The notes: generated from the sequence alone by a model not told the origin. A stretch of 34,752 nt of DNA from Sperchopsis tessellata (GCA_033557685.1 JAWQRN010000191.1:1-34752); one strand, 5' to 3'. Shown: positions 20,961 to 32,246, numbered from the stretch's first letter. Numbers and translations are program-made.

Positions 20961-22875
20961 GTATCTACATTGTTTATTGAATCATAATATTTTGTAATTG
21001 AAAAACAAAGCAAACTAGTAAAAGAATAATAATATTAGATGCAATGGATGCGCATTTTCATTTACTACTTAACTAGTTAAAAGATCTGCGGTAAATTTAC
21101 AGGGGAAATATGGGCAAATAAATATTAAATTTCCCATGTAATTCCTATTGTATTCATTTCTACACACTATATATATGCTTATTATACTTTCTCAGAAAGA
21201 TGCTATTCTCGGCCATTGCAATTGAGTGAGCTATCTGTCGACAGATATTTTAGTGTTTTTTTTATTACAATTTAAGTTTCTTTGATGTATTTTTATGTAG
21301 CAGACAGTTCTAAATTATTTAGTCGATTCTAGCCATTACCATGAAATATGTATTACAAAAGTCGTATTTGGCACATTCAGTTTAAAAAGTATATTGACCT
21401 CTTAATCTGCAGAAAGTTCAGCTCCAGTTTTAGTTAAAATACAGATTTTATTATAAATTCACTTGGTTCTTAATAAGTACCCAATACTGCTCTATAATTA
21501 TATTTACTGTTCCATTAAAAACAATTTTAAAATTGGGCAGTTTAATTTGGCTGACTTCAGCTTACCACTAATGGAGCTGGCTTTTTTGTGGATTTTTGTC
21601 CATATATTATTTTAATATAACATAAATATCAAAATTTTACTGTATACGTAATTGATGTTAATTCAAATTTTTTGTTTTAAAATTAATGTTGAAAACTAGT
21701 TGCACCGATATATTATTCCTTTGCAAACTAATTATTAATTCTTCTGCTTATTTTTTTTGCAAATTACAGCATATGATTTCAGTTTGTAATTATAACTAAT
21801 TATTTTCTATCAACGCTGACAGACTACAACAGCGGAATATAATTTATATTTCATTTCAAAATGATACACAAGTTTTTCTTTCAGTAAAATACAGATTTAA
21901 TTTTTAACTTTGAAGACTTCAAATTGATCACGTTTACATGGGATTAATCAAAGCTTATTTAGCCCATTATTTTTATTTTATTGATTGTGCAATTAATTCA
22001 AACATTTTATTATAGACATGATAAACTGTTGTCAAAAGACGAAAACAAAAAAATGTGAACATTTAAAAAGAAATAAAAAAGTTTAGGTCTTACTTGTGTT
22101 TCGACACTCGGATCACCTTTAAAATCATTGTGAAATTTTACTAAACTAACCAATTTTTTTCTTAATACCCAAACTGTGAATAAAACTTCTTCACAAAGAC
22201 TGCCCTAGTGATGTGCAAAATGAAAATTTTATTTATAAGTGAATAAAACAAATCAAAGTGAATATCCAAGAATTTTAAGAAGAAGGCACAAAGATGCTTA
22301 ACATCATAAGCCGTAGAAGTCTAAATCAGTTCTTCCTCCAAATAAATTTTAAAAACCCTCAAAACTGGTCCCCAAATTGCTATCAAATAATAGCAAATGG
22401 ATAAAAATTAGGTAAAGTATTATCCAGCCTATAATATACCTTCTCTTCTTAAAAAAAATAACTCAATATTGACAAAATACATATTCCAAGTGCATAAAAG
22501 AAGTACTTTTAAACGATAAAGTCAAACGCATATTAATTAAAAAAATTGCATGCCTCTTGAAAATAAAGTATGTGCACCAATGATTTTGTATACATAGTCA
22601 CATACAAAACATTTCTCGAGTGATATCTCAGAAATTCACTATAAACATGATTAGAATATAATGTATCTTATATGCACTACTATATCATAACTTCATTACT
22701 TATAACAAAAGTACGTAGGCGTTATTTGTAGAAAATCAAATTGAAAGCTGTTCTTAGGTGATTGGTTGCGCTCTAGGCTTCACACTTCTCTTTCAAAAAT
22801 TATTTAACCAACCATACAGTTAAGAGTGGCTTTGGTCTTTGAAATAGTATATTAATTGAAATTATTTTTGTTTAG
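20961..22875. other. AT-rich intergenic DNA
   Basis: No gene or repeat recognised. Confidence 0.4.
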
Positions 22876-22936
22876 GTTGAACGCTTCGGACTCCAGGAGA
22901 TGACTTCAAATGAATCAGTTGGTTTTTCTGTCAATG
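22876..22936 (+). other. Candidate 61-nt exon
   Basis: It is preceded by TTTTTGTTTAG and followed by a good donor, GTAAGA. Only one frame is open (20 codons plus one base): VERFGLQEMTSNESVGFSVN then G. GC content is higher than the surroundings. The phase fits the candidate exon at 24172. No homologue recognised. Confidence 0.3.
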
Positions 22937-23794
22937 GTAAGAAATAGGGGTAACGTATAACTTCAATTTTAGAAGGAAAAGAAAATTAATTTTTTTATAA
23001 TTACCAACCAATGCGTATAATTTTATTGCTTCTAATTTTCATAAATAGAACACTTTTCGTAAAACTGAAAAAAAATTACATGCGGTGCTTTTAGCATGCA
23101 GTGAAAATAGATCTTAACCAGTTTTAAACAAATTTGAATTTTCTTTAAAGCCTGAGATGTATGTCACCATTTAAAAATTACTCTATTGAAACGGTTAGAT
23201 ACTATAGGATTGAGTTATTAAAAAAGCACTATCGAATTATTATGTGGTAGCAAATCAATAAATATTTACTAGGCCCTAATCATGTAATCAATAAATCAAA
23301 TAATCTGATGAAATTGAAAATGTACATGACATACAACATAATTGGCATAAAACCTAAATCTGGCTCCTTGGTTAATGATTGTTATAGCTGGCAAAAGCGG
23401 AATACTAAGCCTTATAAAGCTTCGTAAACTAAACATACAAAATATCAAATGAGAATTTTCACAAATATGAAACTAAAATTTTCAGGCTAATTTTGATTGC
23501 ATATAACTTTTTATGTTTTTCAGCTTTTTGTTATTTTAAATAAATTAAGCAAAAAATATCTTTGCTATTAATATTTGATCATACTTGTAACCAGATGTAA
23601 GCTTTATTTTTTTTAAATAAATTTTATTATAATTTAATTTTTTTATTTCATAATTCTGTTATTTGTGTTTTAATTTTGTGTATTATTGCTCAATATCAAC
23701 AAAAATAAAAAAGTAAACAATAAATTATTTATTAAATGCATTTATTGACTTAAACTGTGTCATATTGAATGTGTTTGTGAATGAAATGTAATAG

Positions 23795-23935
23795 GCTTCC
23801 ACGGTTATTATCTATATGAATGTTGTTTCCAGTTGGAAACTATGTAGATGCTTAGTGCATTAACTTCATTCATTGAAGTAGCGTCACTCGCCTTGATAAT
23901 ATCCTTTGCAACAGTGAACGAAACATCAGCACTTA
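23795..23935 (+). repeat. Hairpin-containing dispersed repeat, copy 2
   Basis: Matches the reverse complement of 9300-9372 over CTTCCACGGTTA to GTAGATGC. It then continues with TTGATAA, CCTTTGCAACAG and CGAAACATCAGC, which resemble a decayed minimal hammerhead (CTGATGA ... GAAACGTC). See findings. Confidence 0.5.
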
Positions 23936-24171
23936 TTAGAGCTTGTATACTGTTTACACTCAGTAACAACATTCAATGGGATATGTGTTCATATTCCTGT
24001 TATTTGCCTTAAATATTGGATGTAAATAATAGTGGAGATTATGTGCTTAATATGGAAAAAATAGTCGTGTCCACTTTTAATTAAATTGGCTAAGGAACTT
24101 GCAGGCTAATGAATGATTTGTAATCTGCTATTTAACTTTTCAAGTTAACTTTTGTGCAATTTGATTTTTAG

Positions 24172-24351
24172 TGCCGAGTGATAATCCTTTTCATATTTTT
24201 GAGAGCCTCAGTAATAAACAAGTTAAATTTATTAAAATAGATTTAATTAAAGTTTGCTTGCGAATCAAAGCTTTTCACAAATGTGAAACCAATAATCTTT
24301 AACAAAAATGCTTTGATCGTAATAAGATATCAAGAGAAGCTAACGCAGCAG
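24172..24351 (+). other. Candidate exon with adjacent 51-bp intron
   Basis: Acceptor TTGATTTTTAG ends at 24171 and donor GTAAGA starts at 24352. The following 51 bp end in a strong acceptor TTTTTCTTTACTTTCTAG (24402), the minimal size of insect introns. One frame is open for 43 codons to TAA at 24300-24302, and its first bases complete the split codon of the 22876-22936 exon (G+TG). Coding status is doubtful; it could be an lncRNA or chance splice motifs. Confidence 0.25.
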
Positions 24352-24799
24352 GTAAGAGAACATGTTATTTTTTTAATCTCGACATTTTTCTTTACTTTCT
24401 AGCAAGAAGAGTGTGTGTGATCACTAAAAAAATCTGTGTGTTACTGTGAATTATGTGTATGTGATAACTTAAAAATGTAATATTTGGAATATAAGAATTT
24501 AGTTGTAGTTAGTAATTTTCAGGGGTACCAATTTTCTATATTTTAAATTGTTAATTTGATTTTAACACATTCGATTTTTTCTCACATATTTATTTTACAT
24601 CTACTAACAAAGTAGGTTTATGCAATATGTCAATGGGTTGACTTGACAACTATAAGGAAAATGGATTAAAATAGAAAATGACAGTTGTTCTATTAAGGTA
24701 TACATTATAGCATAGTAATAAGTTATTAACAAGGAGTATTTTAAACATGTAGTTTTATTTGTTATGTATAAATAAGTTTGAAAGGTTACATCAAACATA

Positions 24800-25585
24800 A
24801 GCTAAGTTTTGCTTCTAAATTTGTATTGCTCCATTACTATAATTACACGCCCTCGCTAATCCGTCTTGGGGATGGCACTACTAGCAATTAGCTTCTATTT
24901 TCCCTTATTGTGGCAATCTTCTTAATCCTCTACTAACTTTATGCACCTTGTCATAAATGGCCTTCTGTTTCTTCTACCTTTAAGAATCCCTGACGGTACC
25001 TATATTCTGTTTTATAAGTCTGCTCACTCATTCTTTCCTAATGTCCAAATCAGAGCAATACACCCTCTTCTGTTTCTATCTCATCATCTTTCACAGCACA
25101 ATTTATTCAACACCTATGAATTTCTAACCCTAAAAACTCATCTCTTGTTCCATACACTTCTAAGATAGTTCATACCCATTACAATTATCTTACTCGTTTG
25201 TGGTTCATGTTGTACACATGTCTCTGGCCTCGTAGATACATATCATTAAAAATATTAAATAATCAAGGGAGTGTCACACATCCTTGTCAAACACCCCATC
25301 TAAATTCAAATCAATCATATTCTGTATGTATACTTCCATGGTCACAGTAGATTCTTCAGGTTTTTCGGAAGATCCCTGCAGCCTTTTTCATCTTAATTGA
25401 TCTCAACATCTTCAGAAACTCTTCCCTTGATATTTCCTTGCCATCCTCCACAGCACAGACCTCCCACTCCTGCTCTTTCTGTTCATGGTCATCCATATTT
25501 GTATCCCCTAGCAGTTCCACAAAATAGTCACTGCATTTTATTTCTAAAATTCCACTGTTAAACCTACTTGTCATTTTTACCACTA
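24800..25585 (-). pseudogene. LINE reverse-transcriptase relic, copy B
   Basis: On the minus strand, 25356-25583 encodes a linker-to-RT stretch: YFVELLGDTNMDDHE, a Glu-rich run, then ISREEFLKMLRSIKMKKAAG, which is the usual lead-in to non-LTR RT. Further along (about 24860-25100) the C-terminal part follows in broken frames, with LLWFGHLERMSEQTYK. The RT core between is largely deleted or decayed. MSEQTYK matches MSEQSYK in copy A, so it is the same family. Confidence 0.65.
25322..25378 (-). repeat. Short dispersed repeat, copy 2
   Basis: Matches 3158-3213. It overlaps the end of LINE relic B, so the junction may mark a rearrangement within the LINE. Confidence 0.5.
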
Positions 25586-25684
25586 ACAGATAATGATCTC
25601 ACCAATTTCCGCTCCTCGTTTGACTCTAACGTCTATTATACTTCTTTTATTTAATCTTTCTAAATTGAATAAACATTACGTTAA

Positions 25685-25912
25685 TTTGAATATTAATCCA
25701 TACGAAATAGCTATTTTTGCATAAGAATAAGAATCAGTTGTTTCCTTGGCCACACATGTATGTATTAGTTTTAAATTTGATTTAATTAAATCTCGAGTAA
25801 AGGGTCTAAGTTAATATATTAAATACAGAAATCAATTATGCAACGAGAAATATGCGAACAAGCTGAAATTGCAGTGGACACCTTATTTCTGTTAAGACGT
25901 CATCAGTACTGC
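25685..25912 (-). repeat. Hammerhead-bearing dispersed repeat, copy 2
   Basis: The reverse complement aligns with 1-245 from the ribozyme stem I to beyond GGCCAAGGAA. Upstream of stem I the two copies do not match, so the element boundary lies there. Confidence 0.7.
25871..25912 (-). ncRNA. Type I hammerhead ribozyme, partly decayed copy
   Basis: Read on the minus strand: GCAGTA, the core CTGATGA (25906-25900), CGTCTTAACA, GAAA (25889-25886), a short stem III with loop, GTC (25879-25877) and CACTGC (25876-25871). Stem I keeps five of six pairs, with A-C next to the core. Stem II has only two pairs after the same C-A mismatch seen in copy 1. Stem III has A-U and a U-G wobble. All core nucleotides are kept, but weak stems make activity doubtful. 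Confidence 0.65.
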
Positions 25913-25915
25913 TTT

Positions 25916-26680
25916 ATTAGTAATTATTAGCTGTATGAACACGTTTGATTTTTTGTTTAAATGCTTTAAGAAGAAAAAATTTCAAAATAATACATTCATG
26001 TGCGACAATGGAAATAACAATTTGTAATACATTCTGGTATTAATCAATAGGCATCGATATCATGTGTGTCTCTGAGCACTAGTTAAATACTAGCAACTAA
26101 AACTTAGATAGTATTAAAGGTACAATTTTAGCAGCTGTTTCTCAAGAAGCAAACATAGGCACAGAGGAATAAGCATATATATGTGATCAAATCCAAATGT
26201 GAAGAATTATAATATATAGCTCAACAATCGGTGGAACTTGCTTGTGAGTTAACTGAAACTTATGTAGGAAAATTAAATATAGTTGTTATTTCGTCTTATA
26301 GAATAAGAGAGGCAGATATAAAGATCTATATCAAATGATTGAGTACATCCTAGAATACAAACTTCTGAATTTAAAGACAATGTAAAAATTGTGACATCAA
26401 TGTTGACTGTTTGGAAGAACAGTTATCAACAAATAAGAAACTTTTCTGAGCTGACTTACGTCATATGATAGAAAACTATACATGTGCAAATTTTATTTGT
26501 GAGTGGGAGATTGGTGTTTTCTCTACAGGTATATCGGATGACTATGCCTAATTTCTTATGGTCTCTGTAGACAATGTGGACACGGCTGCGTGTGGAGAGT
26601 GAAGAGTTCTGATATGAGCGAGGTTCTCCGGTTTTGAAGCGTTTCTTTCCCCTGAGGACTGACGTGATGTTTTCCATGCT
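25916..26680. other. AT-rich intergenic DNA
   Basis: No gene recognised. The minus-strand open frame at 26456-26836 overlaps the LINE fragment that follows and is probably its antisense shadow. Confidence 0.4.
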
Positions 26681-26689
26681 GAAGGCACA

Positions 26690-27230
26690 AAATAGAACTT
26701 TTTTGCAATTTTCCAAGGCTTTTATAAGATGTTGTTTCCAAGAAAACCCTACTTTAAGATGTACATTAAACAGGAGAAAATACTTCCTGTTTCTTCGATG
26801 TTTATACTTGCCATAGCAAAATATGTACATGCCCATCCAGGAGAGAGAAATAATGTCTAATTACGGAACAAGATTTGGTGAAGATCTACAGATACCATAT
26901 CACCGGATAAATAAAATTCAGCAGAACGTAGATTACTGGGGAGCTGTGATCTACAATCAGATTCCGTCGCATCTTAAACAGCTGGGAATAAAACAATTTG
27001 CCAAGAGAACTGCGGCATTACTTCTGGTGGGATCATACTATTCCATACAATTGTGCCTATGTGATTGTGATTGATGGATTTGTTTCACTTATGTTAGAGT
27101 TTGTAGCATGTTTGTGTTCTTTTACTGTATGCTAAGGTATATTTTATTGTATTTTATAGTACTTTTTTTTTTCATGTATTTTATTTATCATAACCATTTA
27201 TTTTTATTGATGGCCAATAAATTTCAATTC
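26690..27230 (+). pseudogene. 3' end of a jockey/CR1-type LINE
   Basis: Frame 1 reads KILPVSSMFILAIAKYVHAH (about 26780-26840), the ILxVPSxYI segment found after RT in jockey/CR1-type elements. After a frameshift, 26823-27074 reads TRFGEDLQIPYHRINKIQQN, then YWGAVIYNQIPSHLKQLG and a final AKRTAALLLVGSYYS, the usual end of ORF2 in this group. An AT-rich tail with GGCCAATAAA near 27213 follows, as in LINE 3' UTRs. It is a 5'-truncated, frameshifted copy. Confidence 0.7.
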
Positions 27231-27239
27231 AATAAAAAC

Positions 27240-28190
27240 TCTTCCAAAAAGACAAATTGTCTTATAGTCCTTAAAAATAACAATTAAAATGGGATTTTAC
27301 GTATTTTAGTTGCAATTAGATTTAGAAAACCAAAAATTTTGTAAAATAAAATGTTGGAACAATAATTTTAAATAAGAAACAGAATGAATGTAATACATTT
27401 TTCCAATTTATTGATAGTATCAAACAAAATCATAATTCTGGAACTGCTTATTTTCTTTAATTTTGTACACCTTTATAAGCATTAATATTCTCCAGTGCTG
27501 TTATTGTTTTTTAAAATTTCAAATAATGCATAAGTTTATAGGTTACGAATGTTTAATAAGTTATTTACACCTTTAAGAAATTTGCTGCTTGTCTATCTTA
27601 TTTTAAGACTAATTATTCAAGTTAACTGATAACTTGGTCTTAGTAATCCGAAATATGTAACGCAAATAGAAACTAATTTATATTTAAATAATAATAAGAA
27701 ATATCTCATTAAAAATGATTAATGAGATTTGACGTTCGAAGTTTTTCTCCTAGCTATAGATGGTTCAGGCAGAACCGTCTTTGCAAGTATAAATAGAATT
27801 TATAGAGAAATAAATATTATATTCTGTTATGTAAAATTATACAGTAGGTTCCATTTAAATAGAATAAGTTTTTTTATTTGAAAGTTAAGAAATTTAACCA
27901 AGAAATGAGAACTGTACGGAAAATTTTAAATTAGTACATTTTGAATTCACTGAACTAAAAATGGCAATTTTCGAAGGACCATGTATAAGAGATTTTATTC
28001 TTGCATTTAATTTAAATGTTCTTTATAAAAGTGTGTATATCTTACAAACTATAAGCTACCCAAACGTATAGTTTTTTGCTGATAAAAATACTCTTAATAT
28101 TTAAAAACATCTTTGTTATTTAACTGTTAATAGCTTTTATATTTAAATCTTATTCTAATTGCAATAGTTTTAAATTTATTTAGGAAATAA
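27240..28190. other. AT-rich intergenic DNA
   Basis: Only a small perfect hairpin is notable: ATCTCATTAA (27703-27712), six-base loop, TTAATGAGAT (27719-27728). Confidence 0.4.

Positions 28191-28191
<1 letters not shown>

Positions 28192-28225
<34 letters not shown>
28192..28225. repeat. (AT)n microsatellite inside an inverted repeat
   Basis: About 16 AT units. The flanks ATAAGCATAT and ATATGCTTAG are inverted, so the tract can extrude as a cruciform. Confidence 0.8.
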
Positions 28226-28234
<9 letters not shown>

Positions 28235-28539
28235 CTTAGCGTATCTTTGGTATATATCAAGCTATCTAGTCCAGTGATTGGTAACCTTTTTTGTGTGATG
28301 GGGCCCTTAAAAAAGTGAATGAAAGGAATTTGTGTAATAATTAAATTCATAAAAATATAATGTTACACTTATCTTCCATTTATTTAGTGGGATTTTTTGT
28401 AATAGTAGTAAATATGTCTACGAGATATGAAACCTTGGCAACCCTATTATTATCATTGGAATAAATTGCCAAGTGGGATATTTTCACTGCTGATTTGGGG
28501 AAAAGCTAAGTGATTTTCGTATATTTATGATTAATTATA

Positions 28540-28975
28540 TTAGGAAGAATGACTGAACTGATCTTGGCCTGTTGGTCCAATAACATTTATTTTTCTTATT
28601 ATATGAGAATCTATAAATACACTATTATTATGACCCTGTTGAAAATTGGGAGACTGCACAACATTCCAATGGTGAAGTTTTGGGATGAACAATGTGGTTT
28701 CATGCCTCGCAGAGGATGTATAGATCAAATTTTTAGTTTGCATCAGGTAACAGGAAAATTAATGAAATAAGTAAGAGAGTATATTGTGCATTTATTGATC
28801 TAGAGAAAGAATATGACTGTGTGAATAGGCGGCTAAATTTAGAATGTTTTATAAGGATATTGCATACAAGAGAGCTTAGAGGAAGCAATTCAAACTTTTA
28901 TTTGAAAAGAATGCTTGTAAATGAAAATATGAGCGAATGATTTGAAATAATAATTGGCATACAATTAGGGTGGTG
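28540..28975 (+). pseudogene. LINE reverse-transcriptase relic, copy C
   Basis: 28549-28770 ends FWDEQCGFMPRRGCIDQIF, the QxGF..gR...DQIF block before RT motif A. In the next frame it continues RVYCAFIDLEKEYDCVNRR, which is motif A with the catalytic Asp (FIDLEK.YD). Later text (ILHTRELRGSNSNF, then FEIIIGIQLG) fits the following RT region. Copy A has the related YGFISDKDV and LFVDLENA. Frameshifts and stops show it is dead. Confidence 0.75.
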
Positions 28976-30800
28976 GCTATTAAAATCATTAGTTGATACA
29001 TATATCCATGAGACTAGCAACAAAAGGGAGGGCTTCTTAAGTTATAGTGAATTTGCTTAGGGCCCTAATGTCGGTTTTATTATAAATACTGTATGTTGTT
29101 GTATGTGTATCATTTCTTTTTTTATTGTTGGCTTCTGTAGTAAGTAGTTTGGTGTTAAAATTGAAAGCGTGGCCTCTACTCTTGGAATGAATATTGTAAA
29201 CAATTGAGTTTTTTAAAAAAAATTAATATCTGTTTTAGTTTTGTGAAAGTGGTTTTCAGGTTACTATAGTTTTTATGGCATACATGATATTGTAACAGAA
29301 ATATGTAATATATATTTTTCAACACAGATAAAACATACAATGTAGGAATTGCAATAGTTAAAATATGTGAACATAGTTAATAGTTCATAGAATTTTGGTT
29401 GATCATCAGAAACATGGTTAACATAAATTTATGATAATATATTATGACTTTTGTAGTTTTTTATTTTTTCGATTTTCTATCTGATATAGAGGAGGGCTAT
29501 GGAGGGTGGTTGTTCTCTTTGAATTCCCCACCCAAGTGTGATTGGTAGGCGAGTATTTCGGTGCCGATAATGGTACATTCTGATGACATGTTGGATGAGT
29601 TTCTACAAATGAAAAGTTTGCGAGAATTCTTCCTCATAATTGTAGTGTTGGCAGAGATAATAATACAGGTGGAGACAAGGAAATTTTTTAATAGTGACCT
29701 AGGCAATACTTTTGTTATAAGACTTTGAAAGTGGAAGTATTTCTTAATTCTAACAGTGCTCATATTATTTACTTGTTGAGCACTGGCTCTCAGACTATGA
29801 TATTGATTAGTTTCGAATTGAAGTATATAAGTAAGTATAAGTTTATTTAACCAATAAAATATATATTTTGATTTGAAAAGTCGAAATTAAATAGAGTGAA
29901 ACAAAAATAAACACAAATATACATACTTATAAATATTATCAATTTACATTTAAATACTCCATTGGCAAAAACTTTGTTTCGATTGGAACGTCAGACCAAG
30001 TCAAAAAAAAAAAAATGCTCAGCCATAAGCATACATAAGCTCATAAATAATGTACACATTAAAACATTCATTCAGGTTATAAAAACAGTTTCCAACCAGA
30101 TAGCAGAGAAGTTGCTTCTTGAACAATTTAAAGTTCTTTATTGATTTTATAGTGCTCTACCTAGCACTATTATATATGCTGCTGTTTGAACAGTGAGGCA
30201 CCTTAGAGTACGTTATCATATAATTTTCGATGTAAACACCATTCCTTTGTCTTGTGTTATAAGAATGAACAATGCCGACCTGTGGAGATAGAACTTCCGT
30301 CTCAAGAATAGGCAAGCCTCATAAATAAAAATACAGGTGAAAGTTAATAAGCTCCTTTTCACGAAAACTGATCTACAAGTGTCTCTGGCTCTCTACAGAA
30401 AAGATTAAATTATTTATTCCCTTTTCCATTACAAACACCTGGATAATTCGATAGCTCTCCTCAAAATATAACTAGGTATCTTAATACTGAATATACTAGA
30501 GCGTAATATACCTTCAGAAGACTATCCTCATCACAGTTTTCCTTTAACTGCCTTAATATGCAACAAGAGCTACCAAGTTTTTTCAAACATATTGAATTTG
30601 CTCAGCAAAGCATAGCCATTCATCCTCATGCATGCCCAAAAATTTCATTGATGAAGTCTGCAGCAGGATAGAGTTTAAATATAACGTAACATCCGGTAGA
30701 TCTCTCTACTTGTGGAAGCATACATTAGTTGTTTTTGATGCATTCACAATAAGGCGATTTTTTATACACTATTTAGAGAACAAGTTGTTACCCCATGAAT
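28976..30800. other. AT-rich intergenic DNA, no recognised gene
   Basis: Open frames at 29497-29763 (-) and 29962-30144 (+) show no known motif. A somewhat GC-richer stretch at 30180-30720 could be decayed transposon coding sequence; I cannot name it. Confidence 0.35.
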
Positions 30801-30823
30801 TTATTAATTAACTCATGGCCGAC

Positions 30824-30840
30824 CGCGTGTTGTACGCGGG
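30824..30840. repeat. GC-rich perfect hairpin
   Basis: CCGCGT, loop GTTGT, ACGCGG. It lies at the edge of a GC-rich block (30815-31110) that contains the promoter at 31033. Confidence 0.6.
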
Positions 30841-31032
30841 TGGAAATTTCGTTCCTGGCGCACCGAAAAATATTTTTCAGTGTTGCTTATGAAGATAGGT
30901 AATAATAATTCTATTCACTTTTTTAACACAAATTGTTACAAAAAACATTATTAATAATTGTATGGTTAATTTGATTGTTCGGACAGCGCCTCTAACGGCA
31001 GCATCACTGAATTTCGACCCTTCGTCTGTGCC

Positions 31033-31067
31033 TATAAAAGACGGAGGGCCGGAAACAATGGTCAGTC
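31033..31067 (+). promoter_or_regulatory. TATA plus initiator core promoter
   Basis: TATAAAAG (31033-31040) and TCAGTC (31062-31067) put the first T of TATA 31 bp before the +1 A (31064), the exact metazoan spacing. A donor-like AAG|GTAACA at 31095/31096 would end a 32-nt first exon. TGTTAC (30934) and GTAACA (31096-31101) could be LTR ends, but no target-site duplication is seen. It may be a solo-LTR-type transposon promoter or the promoter of an unseen gene. Confidence 0.45.
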
Positions 31068-31109
31068 GACGTTCGCTACCGGCTGATTCAATAAGGTAAC
31101 ATTCACTTC

Positions 31110-31425
31110 TGAAGCACCTTTTAATTACCAAACTTTCCTTCGTCAAGCACGCTTTTATTATTTAGGTTAAGGTTCTATTTTAAATTTTCATAAATATACT
31201 GCATTCATTATTTACTGTACATATTATATCTGTGTATTAGTGTTTATTCTTAGCTTATTTTCTTAATAATATAATATATAATTCTTAGTTATTTCTTTCC
31301 ATAATTCTTGGTTTATTTTCTTTAATATATTCTTGTATATTTAAACTAATGCATTGGCAGTAATTAATATACATTCTTTTGCAACTTACTTATTTATATT
31401 TCTGTTAAATTGTTTCCTTTTATCT
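31110..31425. other. AT-rich stretch
   Basis: Nothing recognised. Confidence 0.4.
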
Positions 31426-31795
31426 TTATTGTTTTGTAACCCCCTTGTGTGCTCCTACTGCTTCCTCCCCCATTTTGGTGGCTGTAAGTTGTTCCAGCGT
31501 ATCAAAGTCTAGAATTTTTCTCGCTTTTAGTTGCAGCTCGTCAGAAGGTCTCGCAGACACAGCTATACAGGTATCATCAGCAAACATGACTAACTCACCA
31601 TCATTCACCTTCACATACTTTGAGAGGTTGTCACTGAATAAGAGTGGGAACAACACTCCAGCCTGGGGAACACCTAATGCCACATTGTATTGAGTTAATG
31701 GTACTGCCATCCACTTTACTTCTTATGATTCTCCCCGATAAAAAAGAATCCAATACCTGTTTGTTTACATTCCCACGAATTCCATGAAAGTTTTA
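31426..31795 (-). pseudogene. Jockey/CR1-type LINE reverse-transcriptase fragment
   Basis: 31426-31710 (-) encodes GVPQAGVLFPLLF, an altered form of the RT block GVPQGSVLGPLLF, then LSKYVKVNDGELVMFADDT with the catalytic FADD. It continues ELQLKARKILD and EQLTATKMG and then runs out. Upstream, to about 31795, the preceding RT block appears in other frames (HGIRGNV-like, then a SFLSGR-like run). This copy is younger than the other relics because 94 codons remain open. It differs from the A/B/C family. Confidence 0.75.
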
Positions 31796-31945
31796 TTGGA
31801 GGTCATTGTACAAAAGATTATTCGGTGGTTGCCGAAGAATTTGATGGGTTATTTTGAGTCTGTAGGAGATGACATTCGAGTGGCGGTTCTAGAGTCTAAA
31901 TAATAATTTTGAGTCATGTTACACCAAAGGAAGTATTCGTATTAT

Positions 31946-32246
31946 AAGCCGTCTCGTTAGCTCAGTGGCTAAGTACTAGGCTACTTAGCGTGGGCTCTCG
32001 GGTTCGAGGCTCAGAGGCGGTCGCCTTTTTGTGATTAGGGAAAAGTCTTATTGGTACTCATCCTCCGGGAAGGGCGTACAGCTGCGGGTCTCTTGTATTG
32101 TATGTAAATGAAGACCACATGCCCGTTAAAGAACCCAATTCCAGTTGGAATACTGGATGCGGCAGGTGGGAAATCGTAATTCCTGGTGTCGGTGATTGGC
32201 CATAGCAGCGTAAATAGGCCGACGTTAAATAAACAAACAGACACTT
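31946..32246 (+). mobile_element. tRNA-derived SINE, copy 2
   Basis: Head AAGCCGTCTC, A box TTAGCTCAGTGG (31957-31968), B box GGTTCGAGGCT (32001-32011) at normal tRNA spacing. The body of about 200 bp ends in GACGTTAAATAAACAAACAG. It aligns end to end with 3243-3549 on the opposite strand. The A/T-rich tail probably derives from the partner LINE; I could not match it to a LINE here. Open frames across it on the minus strand are shadows. Confidence 0.85.

Noticed and set aside
23303..23320. Another CTGATGA, possible hammerhead.
   Set aside because: It is followed by AATTGAAA with no room for stem II and no GTC or stem I partner.
26456..26836. Minus-strand ORF of 126 codons with a faint LINE-like stretch (FSWKQHLIKALENCKK).
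   Set aside because: The plus strand here leads into a clear LINE 3' end; the antisense similarity is weak and probably chance.
27703..27728. Perfect 10-bp hairpin as a terminator.
   Set aside because: Such terminators are bacterial; here it is an AT-rich palindrome in a eukaryotic intergenic region.
29578..29612. CTGATGA at about 29578.
   Set aside because: No GAAA at the right distance and no flanking stems.
31784..31903. 39-codon plus ORF beginning at 31784.
   Set aside because: Its start overlaps the antisense LINE RT fragment, and the remainder matches nothing I know.
31957..32011. A functional tRNA gene.
   Set aside because: A and B boxes are present, but the acceptor stem is broken in this copy and the 200-bp body and repeat tail show it is a SINE.
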